NCBI GenBank assembly: GCA_036374835.1
Contig: DASUTB010000026.1
Span: forward strand, 1 to 21,782
DNA: 21,782 nucleotides
Direction of reading: 5' to 3'
Source of the DNA: DASUTB01 sp036374835
GTDB lineage: Bacteria; Actinomycetota; Actinomycetes; Jiangellales; Jiangellaceae
Below the pieces are notes generated by a model. The model ran no database searches and had not been told where the DNA came from. It saw only the letters and a program-made list of their open reading frames with translations. Positions 1 to 7,510 of this stretch are shown here, in pieces. The position numbers and the translations under genes are program-made. Position 1 is the stretch's first letter. Every line of letters starts with the position of its first letter.

Positions 1-255
1 GGCACCGGAATCGGCTCCGCGGCCGCCACACCACGGCGCGCCGTCGAAGCCGAGGAGTTCGTATCCGGTGCGCTCGATTGGGACGGCCGGTCAGCCCTGC
101 CGGAGGACGTGGCGCAGCGCTTCGGCGCGTTGGTCGCGGCCGCGGCGTCCCCGATCGACGACGTCCGCGGCACCGCCACGTACCGCACGCACACGTTGGC
201 CGTATTGGCCCGGCGCACCCTGAACTGGGCATGGACGCAGTACCGGGAGGCATGA
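1..255 (+). CDS. Xanthine dehydrogenase FAD-binding subunit, C-terminal end (partial)
   Basis: Only the last 84 residues are present; the gene begins before the window. The frame is open from base 1 to the TGA at 253–255. The translation ends with a segment reading PIDDVRGTATYRTHTLAVLARRTL, which matches the C-terminal domain of the medium, FAD-binding subunit of the xanthine dehydrogenase/CO dehydrogenase family. In these enzymes this subunit carries electrons from the 2Fe-2S clusters to FAD and then NAD+. The next gene, for the 2Fe-2S subunit, starts 3 bp after the stop. The GGGAGG at 245–250, inside this gene, is its likely ribosome binding site, so the two are translationally coupled. The order FAD–FeS–Mo fits a separate-subunit bacterial xanthine dehydrogenase. 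Assignment to xanthine rather than another substrate rests mainly on the downstream allantoin genes. Confidence 0.85.
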   Translation, partial: GTGIGSAAATPRRAVEAEEFVSGALDWDGRSALPEDVAQRFGALVAAAASPIDDVRGTATYRTHTLAVLARRTLNWAWTQYREA

Positions 256-258
256 CAC

Positions 259-717
259 ATGCGACTCACCTTCACCGCGAACGGCGAACAGCGCCGGGTC
301 GACGACATATGGGAGGGCGAGAGCCTGCTGTACGTGCTGCGCGAGCGCATGGGACTGCCGGGCTCGAAGAACGCCTGCGAACAGGGTGAGTGCGGCTCGT
401 GCTCGGTCTACCTGGACGGCGTGCTGGTCTGTGCCTGCCTGGTCGCCGCGGGCCAGGTCGAGGGCCGGGACGTGCGAACCGTCGAAGGCCTCGGCGACGG
501 GGCTGAGCTGGACCCAATCCAGGAAGCGTTCCTGGAGGCCGGAGCCGTGCAATGCGGATTCTGCACGCCCGGGCTCGTCGTCGCGGTCCACGACCTGCTC
601 GGCCGCAGACCGGACCCGTCCGACGCCGAGATCCGCGAAGCGCTGGCCGGCAACCTCTGCCGCTGTACGGGATACGAGAACATCGTCAAGGCGGTGCGAA
701 GTGTCGTCGCGACTTGA
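259..717 (+). CDS. Xanthine dehydrogenase 2Fe-2S subunit
   Basis: This 152-residue protein is the small iron-sulfur subunit of a molybdenum hydroxylase. It passes electrons from the molybdopterin site to the FAD subunit. The N-terminal plant-type ferredoxin domain has cluster ligands C40, C45, C48 (in NACEQGECGSC) and C60. The C-terminal helical domain has the second cluster ligands C99 and C102 (QCGFCTPG) and C134 and C136 (NLCRCTGY). All eight expected cysteines are present, and the length is usual for the family. The ATG at 259 follows a GGGAGG at 245–250. Its last 17 bases overlap the start of the molybdopterin subunit gene, as expected for subunits made in fixed ratio from one operon. 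Family assignment is firm. The substrate is inferred from context. Confidence 0.95.
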   Translation: MRLTFTANGEQRRVDDIWEGESLLYVLRERMGLPGSKNACEQGECGSCSVYLDGVLVCACLVAAGQVEGRDVRTVEGLGDGAELDPIQEAFLEAGAVQCGFCTPGLVVAVHDLLGRRPDPSDAEIREALAGNLCRCTGYENIVKAVRSVVAT

Positions 718-2911
718 GACGCTTGTAACCGGCGGCGTGGGAACGAACGTCCGGCGCCCGGACGGCACGCTGAAGGTGCGCGGCGAGTTCGCGTTCTCCA
801 GCGACCTGTGGTCCGACGACATGCTGTGGGGTGCCACGCTGCGCAGCCGGCACCCGCACGCCCGCATCACGAGGCTGGACATCGGCCCGGCACTGGCCAC
901 TTCCGGTGTGTGGGCGGTGCTCACCAAGGACGACGTCCCCGGCAGGCTCCACTACGGTCTCGAGCACGCCGACCAGCCGGTGCTGTGCGACGGCACGGCC
1001 CGGTACCACGGCGAGCCGGTGGCGATCGTCGCCGCCGATCACCCGGAGATCGCACGGCGGGCGGCGTCCCGCATCGTCGTGGAGTACGACGTGCTCGCGC
1101 CGCTGACCGACCCGCGGCAGGCCATCGAGCCCGACTCGACACCGCTGGTCCATCCGGACGGCAACGTCGCGCGGCACCTCACGATCCGGCGCGGCGACCC
1201 CGATGCCCACGCCGATGTCGTCGTCACCGGCGAGTACGAGGTCGGAATGCAGGACCAGGCGTTCCTCGGACCCGAATCCGGGCTGGCCGTGCCCGCCGAG
1301 GACGGCGGCGTCGACCTGTACGTGGCGACCCAGTGGCTACACGTCGACCGCGACCAGGTGGCGGCTTGCCTCGGGCTCGCGCCGGAACAGGTTCGGCTCA
1401 CGCTCGCCGGCGTCGGCGGCGCGTTCGGCGCCCGCGAGGACCTGTCCATGCAGGTGCACGCGTGCATGCTCGCGCTGCACACCGGCAAGCCGGTCAAGAT
1501 GGTCTACTCCCGCGAGGAGTCGTTCTTCGGCCACGTGCACCGCCATCCCGCGCTGCTGCGGTACGAACACGGCGCCGGACGGGACGGACGCCTCGGCTAC
1601 GTCAAGGCCGAGATCATTCTGGATGGCGGCGCGTACCTGTCGAGCACCCGCGCCGTGGTGGCCAACGCGGCCACTCTCGGCGTCGGGCCCTACGAGGTGC
1701 CGAATGTCAGTGTGGACTGCTGGGGCGTCTACACCAACAATCCGCCATGCGGCGCGATGCGCGGGTTCGGCGCCGTGCAGGCCGCGTTCGCGTACGAGTC
1801 GCAGATGGATCGGCTGGCCGGAGAGCTCGGGCTCGATCCGGTGGACGTCCGTCTGATCAACGCGATGGCTGAGGGCTCGGTCATGCCGACCGGGCAGGTC
1901 GTCGACTCGGCGGCACCGGTGGCCGAGTTGCTCAAGCGGGTGCGCGACATGCCGCCGCCGCCGGCGGCGGGCCCAACGCCGGACGTTCGCGAGCTGCCGG
2001 GCGGCGTCTCGAACACCACGCACGGCGAAGGCGTCGTGCGCGGCGTCGGGTACGGCGTCGGCATCAAGAACGTCTGCTTCTCCGAGGGCTTCGACGACTT
2101 CTCCACCGCACGCGTGCGGGTGGAGAAGTTGCCGGAGTCCGGTGGACGTCTCGTAGCCAGCGTGCACACCGCTGCGGCCGAGGTCGGCCAGGGCCTGGTG
2201 ACGATCCTGGCACAGATCGTCCGGACCGAGCTCGGCGTCGACCAGGTGACGATCCTGCCCACCGACACGCACGTCGGCAGCGGCGGCTCGACTTCCGCGT
2301 CCCGTCAGTCGTACATGACCGGCGGAGCGGTGAAGGCGGCCTGCGAGGCGATCCGGGCCAAGCTCCCGAATGGCGTGGACGCGCTGGACGAGGGCGCCGC
2401 AATCGAAGAGACTGTCGAGTGGCGGCACCGCCCCACCCAGGCGCTCGACGAGCGCGGTCAGGGCGACGCGCACGTGCAGTACGCGTTCGCGGCGCACCGC
2501 GCGGTCGTCGATGTGGACGTCGAGCTAGGCCTGGTCAAGGTGGTCGAGCTCGCTTGTGCGCAGGACGTCGGCAAGGCGATGAACCCGGACGCCGTCGCCG
2601 GGCAGATCCACGGCGGCACGGCGCAAGGTCTCGGCCTGGCGTTGATGGAGGAGATCCAGGTGGTCGATGGAATGATCCGCAACCCGTCATTCACCGACTA
2701 CCTCATCCCGACGATCCTGGACATGCCACCGATGCGGGTCGACGTCCTCGAGCTGGCCGACCCGCACGCACCGTACGGACTACGCGGCGTCGGAGAGCCG
2801 CCGACCATCTCGTCGACCCCGGCGATCGTCGCCGCGATCAGGAACGCGACCGGCCGGAGGCTGCCGCGCATCCCGGTCGGCCCGGAGGACATCACCGGGA
2901 CGCGAACATGA
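701..2911 (+). CDS. pucD: Xanthine dehydrogenase molybdopterin-binding subunit
   Basis: The 736-residue catalytic subunit hydroxylates hypoxanthine/xanthine at the molybdenum cofactor. I chose the GTG at 701, which overlaps the FeS gene by 17 bp; it gives an N-terminus SSRLETLVTGGVGTNVRRPDG that resembles the family, whereas a longer in-frame extension would lie wholly inside the FeS gene. GTG 737 is a possible shorter start. Visible family motifs are GAMRGFGAVQ near residues 349–358 (cofactor contact), GSGGSTSASRQS near 525–536, QDVGKAMNPDAVAGQIHGG near 624–642, and GVGEPP with E699, the position of the catalytic base glutamate. A short Pro/Ala-rich linker coded by GCCGCC repeats lies near 1950–1970. 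The stop overlaps the next ATG (ATGA, 2908–2911). The puc name is by homology with purine clusters; other substrates are possible. Confidence 0.9.
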   Translation: MSSRLETLVTGGVGTNVRRPDGTLKVRGEFAFSSDLWSDDMLWGATLRSRHPHARITRLDIGPALATSGVWAVLTKDDVPGRLHYGLEHADQPVLCDGTARYHGEPVAIVAADHPEIARRAASRIVVEYDVLAPLTDPRQAIEPDSTPLVHPDGNVARHLTIRRGDPDAHADVVVTGEYEVGMQDQAFLGPESGLAVPAEDGGVDLYVATQWLHVDRDQVAACLGLAPEQVRLTLAGVGGAFGAREDLSMQVHACMLALHTGKPVKMVYSREESFFGHVHRHPALLRYEHGAGRDGRLGYVKAEIILDGGAYLSSTRAVVANAATLGVGPYEVPNVSVDCWGVYTNNPPCGAMRGFGAVQAAFAYESQMDRLAGELGLDPVDVRLINAMAEGSVMPTGQVVDSAAPVAELLKRVRDMPPPPAAGPTPDVRELPGGVSNTTHGEGVVRGVGYGVGIKNVCFSEGFDDFSTARVRVEKLPESGGRLVASVHTAAAEVGQGLVTILAQIVRTELGVDQVTILPTDTHVGSGGSTSASRQSYMTGGAVKAACEAIRAKLPNGVDALDEGAAIEETVEWRHRPTQALDERGQGDAHVQYAFAAHRAVVDVDVELGLVKVVELACAQDVGKAMNPDAVAGQIHGGTAQGLGLALMEEIQVVDGMIRNPSFTDYLIPTILDMPPMRVDVLELADPHAPYGLRGVGEPPTISSTPAIVAAIRNATGRRLPRIPVGPEDITGTRT

Positions 2912-4146
2912 CCGCACGGCTGGACGGGTCGCTACTGACCGAGCTGGACGAGATGCTCGCCGACACCGACGCGGCGATGGCAGCGCGCTACCCGGGCCCG
3001 CGGTCCGGACGCCAGCCGGTGCACACCGTCTACGTGCCGGCCGACCGATTCCATGCCGGGCTCGTCCCCGAATGGGGCAGCGCCGCTGCAGCCGTGCTGG
3101 CCGAGCACGGCGCCGAACCGGCCACCCTGGCCCCGATCCTTCGCCAGGACGCGAGCACGATCGGGTCCGTCCTGCCGCTCGTCCACGCCAAGCTGGCCAC
3201 CGAACCGATCGAGGACCTGCGGATCGACTTCGAAGACGGGTTGGGGCCGCGTGCCGACGACGAGGAGGACGCGCTGGCCATCCGGGCCGCGCAGGGTCTG
3301 ACCGCCGTGTATGAGCAGGGAACCGCGCCGCCCCATGCCGGCATCCGGTTCAAGTCGCTGGAGCCCGCGACGCGCGCTCGCGGGGTCCGCACACTCGACC
3401 TGTTCGTCGGTTCGCTGATCGACGCCGGCGGCCTGCCCGAAGGTTTCGTCGTCACGCTGCCGAAGGTCAGCTCGGTTGCCCACGTGCAGGCGATGGTGCG
3501 GGTGTGCGAATGGCTCGAAGCCGGGCACGGCCTCGCCCCCGGGCGGCTGGGATTCGAGATCCAGGTCGAGACGCCGCAGCTGATTCTCGGCGCCGACGGC
3601 ACCGCGACCGTGGCCCACGCCATCCACGCTGCCCAGGGCCGGCTCACCGGCCTGCACTTCGGAACGTACGACTACAGCGCTGCCGTCGGCATCGCCGCCG
3701 AAGAGCAGAGCCTGGACCATCCGGTGGCCGACCATGCCAAGGCCGTCATGCAGGCCGCCGCAGCCGGGACGGGCGTCCGGCTCTCCGACGGCTCGACCAA
3801 CGTGCTGCCGGTCGGCGGGACCGCGTCGGTGCATGCAGCGTGGGCGTTGCACGCCCGGCTGGTCCGGCGATCGCTACGGCGCGGCTTCTACCAGGGATGG
3901 GATCTGCACCCGGCCCACCTGCCGACCAGGTTTCTCGCGACCTTCTCGTTCTTCCGGGCCGGTGTGGGGGCGGCATCGGCCCGGCTGGCCGCCTACCTGA
4001 ATGGCGCGGCCGGCGGTGGCCACTTGGACGAGCCGGCCACCGCACGGTCGATGGCCGGTTTCCTGCTTCGCGGGCTGGACTGCGGCGCGGTGACCGAAGC
4101 GGAGACCGGCTTCGACCGGCCCGCGCTGGAGGCGCTGGTCGCATGA
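2908..4146 (+). CDS. DUF6986 family protein, HpcH/HpaI- and malate-synthase-like TIM barrel
   Basis: This 412-residue protein belongs to a group usually annotated only as DUF6986 or aldolase/citrate lyase family. I see a CitE/HpcH-type pattern: DLRIDFEDGLG (103–113), GIRFKSLEP with R147, FEIQVETPQ with E221, and LHFGTYDYSAAVGI with D255. E221 and D255 are placed like the Mg2+ ligands of CitE and malate synthase, and the last motif resembles the GRWDY segment of malate synthase. The gene overlaps the xanthine dehydrogenase gene before it and the allantoinase gene after it by 4 bp each (ATGA), so it is an integral part of purine catabolism here. In streptomycete allantoin clusters, as I recall, a malate synthase gene has a similar neighbourhood. 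I infer a role in consuming glyoxylate or another C2 product of ureidoglycolate. Reaction and substrates are unproven. Confidence 0.8.
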   Translation: MTARLDGSLLTELDEMLADTDAAMAARYPGPRSGRQPVHTVYVPADRFHAGLVPEWGSAAAAVLAEHGAEPATLAPILRQDASTIGSVLPLVHAKLATEPIEDLRIDFEDGLGPRADDEEDALAIRAAQGLTAVYEQGTAPPHAGIRFKSLEPATRARGVRTLDLFVGSLIDAGGLPEGFVVTLPKVSSVAHVQAMVRVCEWLEAGHGLAPGRLGFEIQVETPQLILGADGTATVAHAIHAAQGRLTGLHFGTYDYSAAVGIAAEEQSLDHPVADHAKAVMQAAAAGTGVRLSDGSTNVLPVGGTASVHAAWALHARLVRRSLRRGFYQGWDLHPAHLPTRFLATFSFFRAGVGAASARLAAYLNGAAGGGHLDEPATARSMAGFLLRGLDCGAVTEAETGFDRPALEALVA

Positions 4147-5552
4147 CGACGGTGTTCCGGTCGCGGCGAGCCGTGCTGCCTTCGGGCGAAGAGGCGGCCG
4201 ACGTCGTGGTGCGCCATGGCCGTATCGCGGCCGTCGAACCGCACGGGACGATTGAACCGTCCGGAGGCGAGCTCGTGGATATCGGTGATCTGGCCCTGCT
4301 TCCGGGTCTGGTCGACACCCACGTCCACATCAACGAACCCGGCCGCACCGAGTGGGAAGGATTCGAGACCGCGACGGCGGCCGCGGCGGCCGGTGGCGTG
4401 ACGACGCTGCTCGACATGCCGCTGAACTCGCTCCCACCGACGACCACGGCGGAGAACCTCGCCGCCAAGCAGCGGGCCACCGCCGGCAAGCTTCACGTGG
4501 ACGTCGGCTTCTGGGGTGGAGCGATCGGCACCAACACGGCCGACCTGGCCGAACTGCACGCGGCGGGCGTGTTCGGCTTCAAGGCCTTCCTGGCCCCGTC
4601 CGGCGTACCCGAGTTCCCGCACCTCGACGCGGACGACCTCGACGAGGTACTTACCGAAGTCGCCCGGCTCGGCACCGTCCTCGTCGTGCATGCCGAGGAC
4701 GCGGACGTCCTGGCCGAGGCACCGCAGCCGGACGGCCAGGTGTACGGACATTTCCTGCAGGCCCGGCCGGCGGCGGCCGAGCACCGAGCGGTGGCGACGC
4801 TGGTCGGGGCCGCGAAGCGATCCGGCGCGCGGGTGCACGTGTTGCACGTCTCGAGTGCGACCGTGCTCCCGGTTGTGGCGGCGGCACGGCTCGAGGGGGT
4901 TGCCGTCAGCGCCGAAACCTGCCCGCACTACCTGCTCTTCGCCGCGGAGGAGGTGCCGGACGGCGCCACGTCGTTCAAGTGCTGCCCGCCGATCCGGGCC
5001 GCGATCAACCGGGACGCGCTCTGGGGCGGCCTGGCCGCCGGTGTGCTCGATCTCGTCGTGTCGGATCATTCACCGTGCCCTCCGGAGCTCAAGAGACTCG
5101 ACACCGGCGACTTCGGCACGGCCTGGGGCGGCATCAGCGGGTTGCAGGTGGGCCTGGCCGCGGTGTGGGCCGCCGCGTCCGCACGCGGTCACGGACTCGG
5201 TGACGTTGTCCGATGGATGGCATCCGGTCCTGCGGAGTTCGCCGGGCTGGCGAGCAAGGGTGCCATCGAGACGGGTAGGGATGCGGACCTGGTCGCGTTC
5301 GATCCGGACCCGGTGCACGTCGTCGATCCGGCGGACCTGCGCCACCGGCACCCGGTCACGCCGTACGCGGGCAAGTCGGTGCGCGGAGTGGTACAGGGGA
5401 CGTGGCTGCGCGGCGAACGGGTCGACGGCGTCACCCCCCGCGGCCAGGTGCGGCGTCGTTCGATCACGTTCAGTAGGCGCAGCGACGCTATACCACCCGT
5501 GCACCCCTCTTGTGATGTCGCTAACCCTGGTAGTGGCGAGGAGGTCCGCTGA
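4143..5552 (+). CDS. allB: Allantoinase
   Basis: This 469-residue amidohydrolase opens the ring of allantoin to give allantoate. The binuclear metal site is complete: H60 and H62 (DTHVHINEPGRTEWEG), the lysine K147 that is carboxylated in the family (GFKAFLAPSG), H183 (VVHAED), H235 (VLHVSSA) and D308 (VVSDHSPCPPELK). The GRTEWEGF segment after HxH is characteristic of allantoinases rather than dihydroorotases or hydantoinases. The ATG at 4143 overlaps the preceding stop (ATGA). Relative to the usual length of about 445 residues, the C-terminus carries some 30 extra residues after VRRR, with no recognisable domain. This stretch contains the ribosome binding site GAGGAGG (5538–5544) of the next gene. 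The stop overlaps the allantoicase ATG (TGATG, 5550–5554). Confidence 0.95.
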   Translation: MTTVFRSRRAVLPSGEEAADVVVRHGRIAAVEPHGTIEPSGGELVDIGDLALLPGLVDTHVHINEPGRTEWEGFETATAAAAAGGVTTLLDMPLNSLPPTTTAENLAAKQRATAGKLHVDVGFWGGAIGTNTADLAELHAAGVFGFKAFLAPSGVPEFPHLDADDLDEVLTEVARLGTVLVVHAEDADVLAEAPQPDGQVYGHFLQARPAAAEHRAVATLVGAAKRSGARVHVLHVSSATVLPVVAAARLEGVAVSAETCPHYLLFAAEEVPDGATSFKCCPPIRAAINRDALWGGLAAGVLDLVVSDHSPCPPELKRLDTGDFGTAWGGISGLQVGLAAVWAAASARGHGLGDVVRWMASGPAEFAGLASKGAIETGRDADLVAFDPDPVHVVDPADLRHRHPVTPYAGKSVRGVVQGTWLRGERVDGVTPRGQVRRRSITFSRRSDAIPPVHPSCDVANPGSGEEVR

Positions 5553-6727
5553 TGCTGTGGCGCGAGCTTCCCGACCTTGCGCTCCGCACCGTCGGCAGCA
5601 GCGTCCTCGCCGCCAACGACGAGACGTTCGCCGAGAAGGAGAACCTGATCCGCCCGGAGGAGCCCGCTTTCCAACCGCATACGTTCGGCCATCACGGCCA
5701 GGTGATGGACGGCTGGGAGTCGCGCCGCCGGCGAACGCCCGGCCACGACTGGGTGATCGTCCGGCTCGGCGTGCCCGGGCTGGTACGCGGCGTCGTCGTC
5801 GACACGACCTGGTTCACCGGCAACTACCCGCCCGAATGCACACTCGAGGCGGCATACACCGACCCGCTGGCGCCGGTTGGCGTCCCCGATCTCGTCGAGC
5901 ACGTGGAGTGGACGCAGATCGTTCCCCGCAGCGCGCTGGCCGGTGACACGATCAATGCCTTCGACGTCGACCACGAGCAGCTCGTTACCCACGTCAAGCT
6001 GCGCATCTTCCCGGACGGCGGCGTCGCCCGGCTGCGGGTTCACGGCGAACCGGTCGGCGACCCACGATGGGTGGCGGGACGCTCGTTCGACCTCGCGGCC
6101 ATGGAGCACGGCGGCCATGTCATCGACGCCAGCAACCGGTTCTACTCCGCGCCGGACAACCTGCTCGTCCCCGGCCCCGCTCGAGTCATGGGCGACGGCT
6201 GGGAGACGGCCCGCCGCCGCGACGCCGGCAACGACTGGGTCGCGATCGACCTGGCGACCGAGGGCATTGTCCGGCACATCGAGATCGATACGACCTGCTT
6301 CATCGGCAACGCTCCGAACGCGGCCCGGCTCACCGCCACGGACGGGGCGGAAGTGCTGCGTCGAGTCACGCTGCAGCGGGACGCCGTCAACCGGTTCCTC
6401 GCCGGCGGCGGCACCCCGGTACGCCGGCTCCGCCTGGACATCTACCCGGACGGCGGACTGGCCCGGTTCCGTGCCTTCGGCGACCCGACCCCGGCCGGCC
6501 GCGCGGAACTCTTCGCGCGCTGGTACGACCACCTGCCCGAGCATGCGGCGATCTCGACGATCACCGGATGGGGCGGCGCGGACGAGACGTGGGCCCGCAA
6601 TCTGGCGGCCACTCGACCGCTCGGCACGGGCTCGCGCGTGCCGGCGAGCGGTGAATTGGCCGAGTCGCCCGGCCGCGCTCCGGACGCCGCCGCCTGGGCC
6701 GCGCTCGTCGGACAACCGCTGTCGTAG
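5552..6727 (+). CDS. alc: Allantoicase
   Basis: This 391-residue enzyme hydrolyses allantoate to ureidoglycolate and urea. It shows the two tandem allantoicase repeats. Repeat 1 has MDGWESRRRR followed by DWVIVRL (52–71), DTTWFTGN (84–91) and a PDGGVARLRVHGEP end (154–167). Repeat 2 has GDGWETARRR followed by DWVAIDL (214–234), DTTCFIGN (246–253) and a PDGGLARFRAFGDP end near 305–315. The internal match between the halves is direct evidence of the family fold. The ATG at 5552 overlaps the allantoinase stop, with GAGGAGG seven bases upstream. It is the last gene of the operon, followed by a small TTCG-loop hairpin. No ureidoglycolate lyase or hydrolase gene follows, so the fate of ureidoglycolate is open. 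Confidence 0.95.
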   Translation: MLWRELPDLALRTVGSSVLAANDETFAEKENLIRPEEPAFQPHTFGHHGQVMDGWESRRRRTPGHDWVIVRLGVPGLVRGVVVDTTWFTGNYPPECTLEAAYTDPLAPVGVPDLVEHVEWTQIVPRSALAGDTINAFDVDHEQLVTHVKLRIFPDGGVARLRVHGEPVGDPRWVAGRSFDLAAMEHGGHVIDASNRFYSAPDNLLVPGPARVMGDGWETARRRDAGNDWVAIDLATEGIVRHIEIDTTCFIGNAPNAARLTATDGAEVLRRVTLQRDAVNRFLAGGGTPVRRLRLDIYPDGGLARFRAFGDPTPAGRAELFARWYDHLPEHAAISTITGWGGADETWARNLAATRPLGTGSRVPASGELAESPGRAPDAAAWAALVGQPLS

Positions 6728-6731
6728 TCCA

Positions 6732-6745
6732 AGGGCTTCGGCCCT
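6732..6745 (+). terminator. Short TTCG-tetraloop hairpin after allantoicase
   Basis: AGGGC (6732–6736) pairs with GCCCT (6741–6745) across a TTCG loop, five bases after the alc stop. The stem is perfect but only 5 bp, and no U-tract follows. It may stabilise the mRNA end or act as a weak terminator. Confidence 0.4.
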
Positions 6746-6775
6746 GACGCCTTGACGGCTCGGCTTGGGAATAAC

Positions 6776-6789
6776 CGGACCACGGTCCG
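6776..6789. promoter_or_regulatory. TetR-type operator 1 upstream of azoR
   Basis: CGGACCACGGTCCG is a 6-2-6 perfect palindrome. The same pattern CGGAC-N4-GTCCG recurs at 6809–6822, with one base different in the last position at 8166–8179 in front of the nearby tetR. Operators 1 and 2 are 33 bp apart, about three helical turns, so two dimers could bind the same face. They flank a possible -10 element CATAAT at 6803–6808. Confidence 0.7.
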
Positions 6790-6802
6790 ATGTTTTCACA
6801 CG

Positions 6803-6808
6803 CATAAT
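6803..6808 (+). promoter_or_regulatory. Possible -10 element of azoR promoter
   Basis: CATAAT lies between the two TetR-type operators, so bound repressor would block it. No convincing -35 hexamer is visible at 16–18 bp. The leader would be about 45 nt, ending in the GAGGAG ribosome binding site at 6848–6853. Confidence 0.4.
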
Positions 6809-6822
6809 CGGACCACAGTCCG
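6809..6822. promoter_or_regulatory. TetR-type operator 2 upstream of azoR
   Basis: CGGACCACAGTCCG is the second copy of the CGGAC-N4-GTCCG palindrome, one helical-phase step downstream of operator 1. A further half site, CGGACC, lies at 6832–6837. Confidence 0.7.
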
Positions 6823-6860
6823 AATATTGTTCGGACCCGAGCCAATTGAGGAGAACGGTC

Positions 6861-7487
6861 ATGACCACTCTGCTGCACATCGCGGCGTCGCCGCGGGCCG
6901 CCGAATCGGAGTCGCTGAAGCTCGCCGAGGTCTTCCTGGACGAGTACCGGAATGCCCACCCCGATCACGGTGTCGAGCACTGGGATCTGTGGGACGGATC
7001 ACTACCGGAGTTCGGCCCGGCCGCAGCCGCGGCCAAGATGGCCGTCTTCGGCGGAGCGTCGTTCACCGAGGCACAGGCCGATGCCTGGCGGGACGTCGAG
7101 GCGGCATTCCGTCGATTCGACGGCGCCGAACACTACCTGTTCAGCGTCCCGATGTGGAACCACAGCGTGCCCTACATCCTCAAGCAGTTCATCGACGTGG
7201 TGAGTCAGCCGGGCATGGTCTTCTCGTTCGACCCGGTGGACGGCTACACCGGGTTGCTGCAAGGGAAGAAGGCCGCCGTGCTCTACACCAGCGGCGTCTA
7301 CGGCGACGACCGCGATCCCGGGTTCGGGACGGATTTCCAGGCGCCGTACTTCGAGGATTGGCTGCGTTGGGCCGGCGTCACCGACATCACGACGGTCCAG
7401 TTCCGGCCGAATCTGGCCACTGATCACGCCGACACCGCACGGCTGTCCGCCCAGGCCGACGCGCGTGCTGCGGCGAAGTCGCTCTGA
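6861..7487 (+). CDS. azoR: FMN-dependent NADH-azoreductase / quinone reductase
   Basis: This 208-residue flavodoxin-fold protein probably reduces quinones, azo compounds or other electrophiles with NAD(P)H and FMN. The N-terminal SPR (10–12) followed by a serine-rich turn is the FMN phosphate site. PMWNHSVPYILKQFIDV (about 95–111) corresponds to the FMN-binding PMYNFxxP region of AzoR. YTSGVYGDD lies near the second FMN loop. The length is normal. The ATG at 6861 follows GAGGAG at 6848–6853. The promoter carries two operators shared with the convergent TetR gene, whose stop lies 23 bp past this stop. This suggests induction by a quinone-like or toxic electrophile sensed by that regulator. The physiological substrate cannot be read from the sequence. 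Confidence 0.88.
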   Translation: MTTLLHIAASPRAAESESLKLAEVFLDEYRNAHPDHGVEHWDLWDGSLPEFGPAAAAAKMAVFGGASFTEAQADAWRDVEAAFRRFDGAEHYLFSVPMWNHSVPYILKQFIDVVSQPGMVFSFDPVDGYTGLLQGKKAAVLYTSGVYGDDRDPGFGTDFQAPYFEDWLRWAGVTDITTVQFRPNLATDHADTARLSAQADARAAAKSL

Positions 7488-7510
7488 TCTGTCCGGAACT
7501 CGGTACTCGC

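Noticed and set aside
386..700. Extended N-terminus for the molybdopterin subunit
   Set aside because: The upstream part lies wholly inside the 2Fe-2S gene in another frame and encodes Arg/Ser/Ala-rich sequence unlike any family member.
91..927. Long minus-strand ORF of 278 codons over the xanthine dehydrogenase genes
   Set aside because: It is antisense to well-supported coding sequence, is arginine/histidine/alanine-rich, and has no family motif. Such shadows are normal at this GC content.
1945..1975. GCC/GCG repeat run as a possible microsatellite or frameshift spot
   Set aside because: It encodes an in-frame Pro/Ala linker and the frame remains open with motifs on both sides.
5461..5500. 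GATCACGTT as a possible third copy of the 77-nt repeat
   Set aside because: Only about ten bases match, and the rest of the element is absent.
5189..6880. 563-codon minus-strand ORF under allantoinase and allantoicase
   Set aside because: Both genes on the plus strand have full sets of family motifs; the antisense product resembles nothing.
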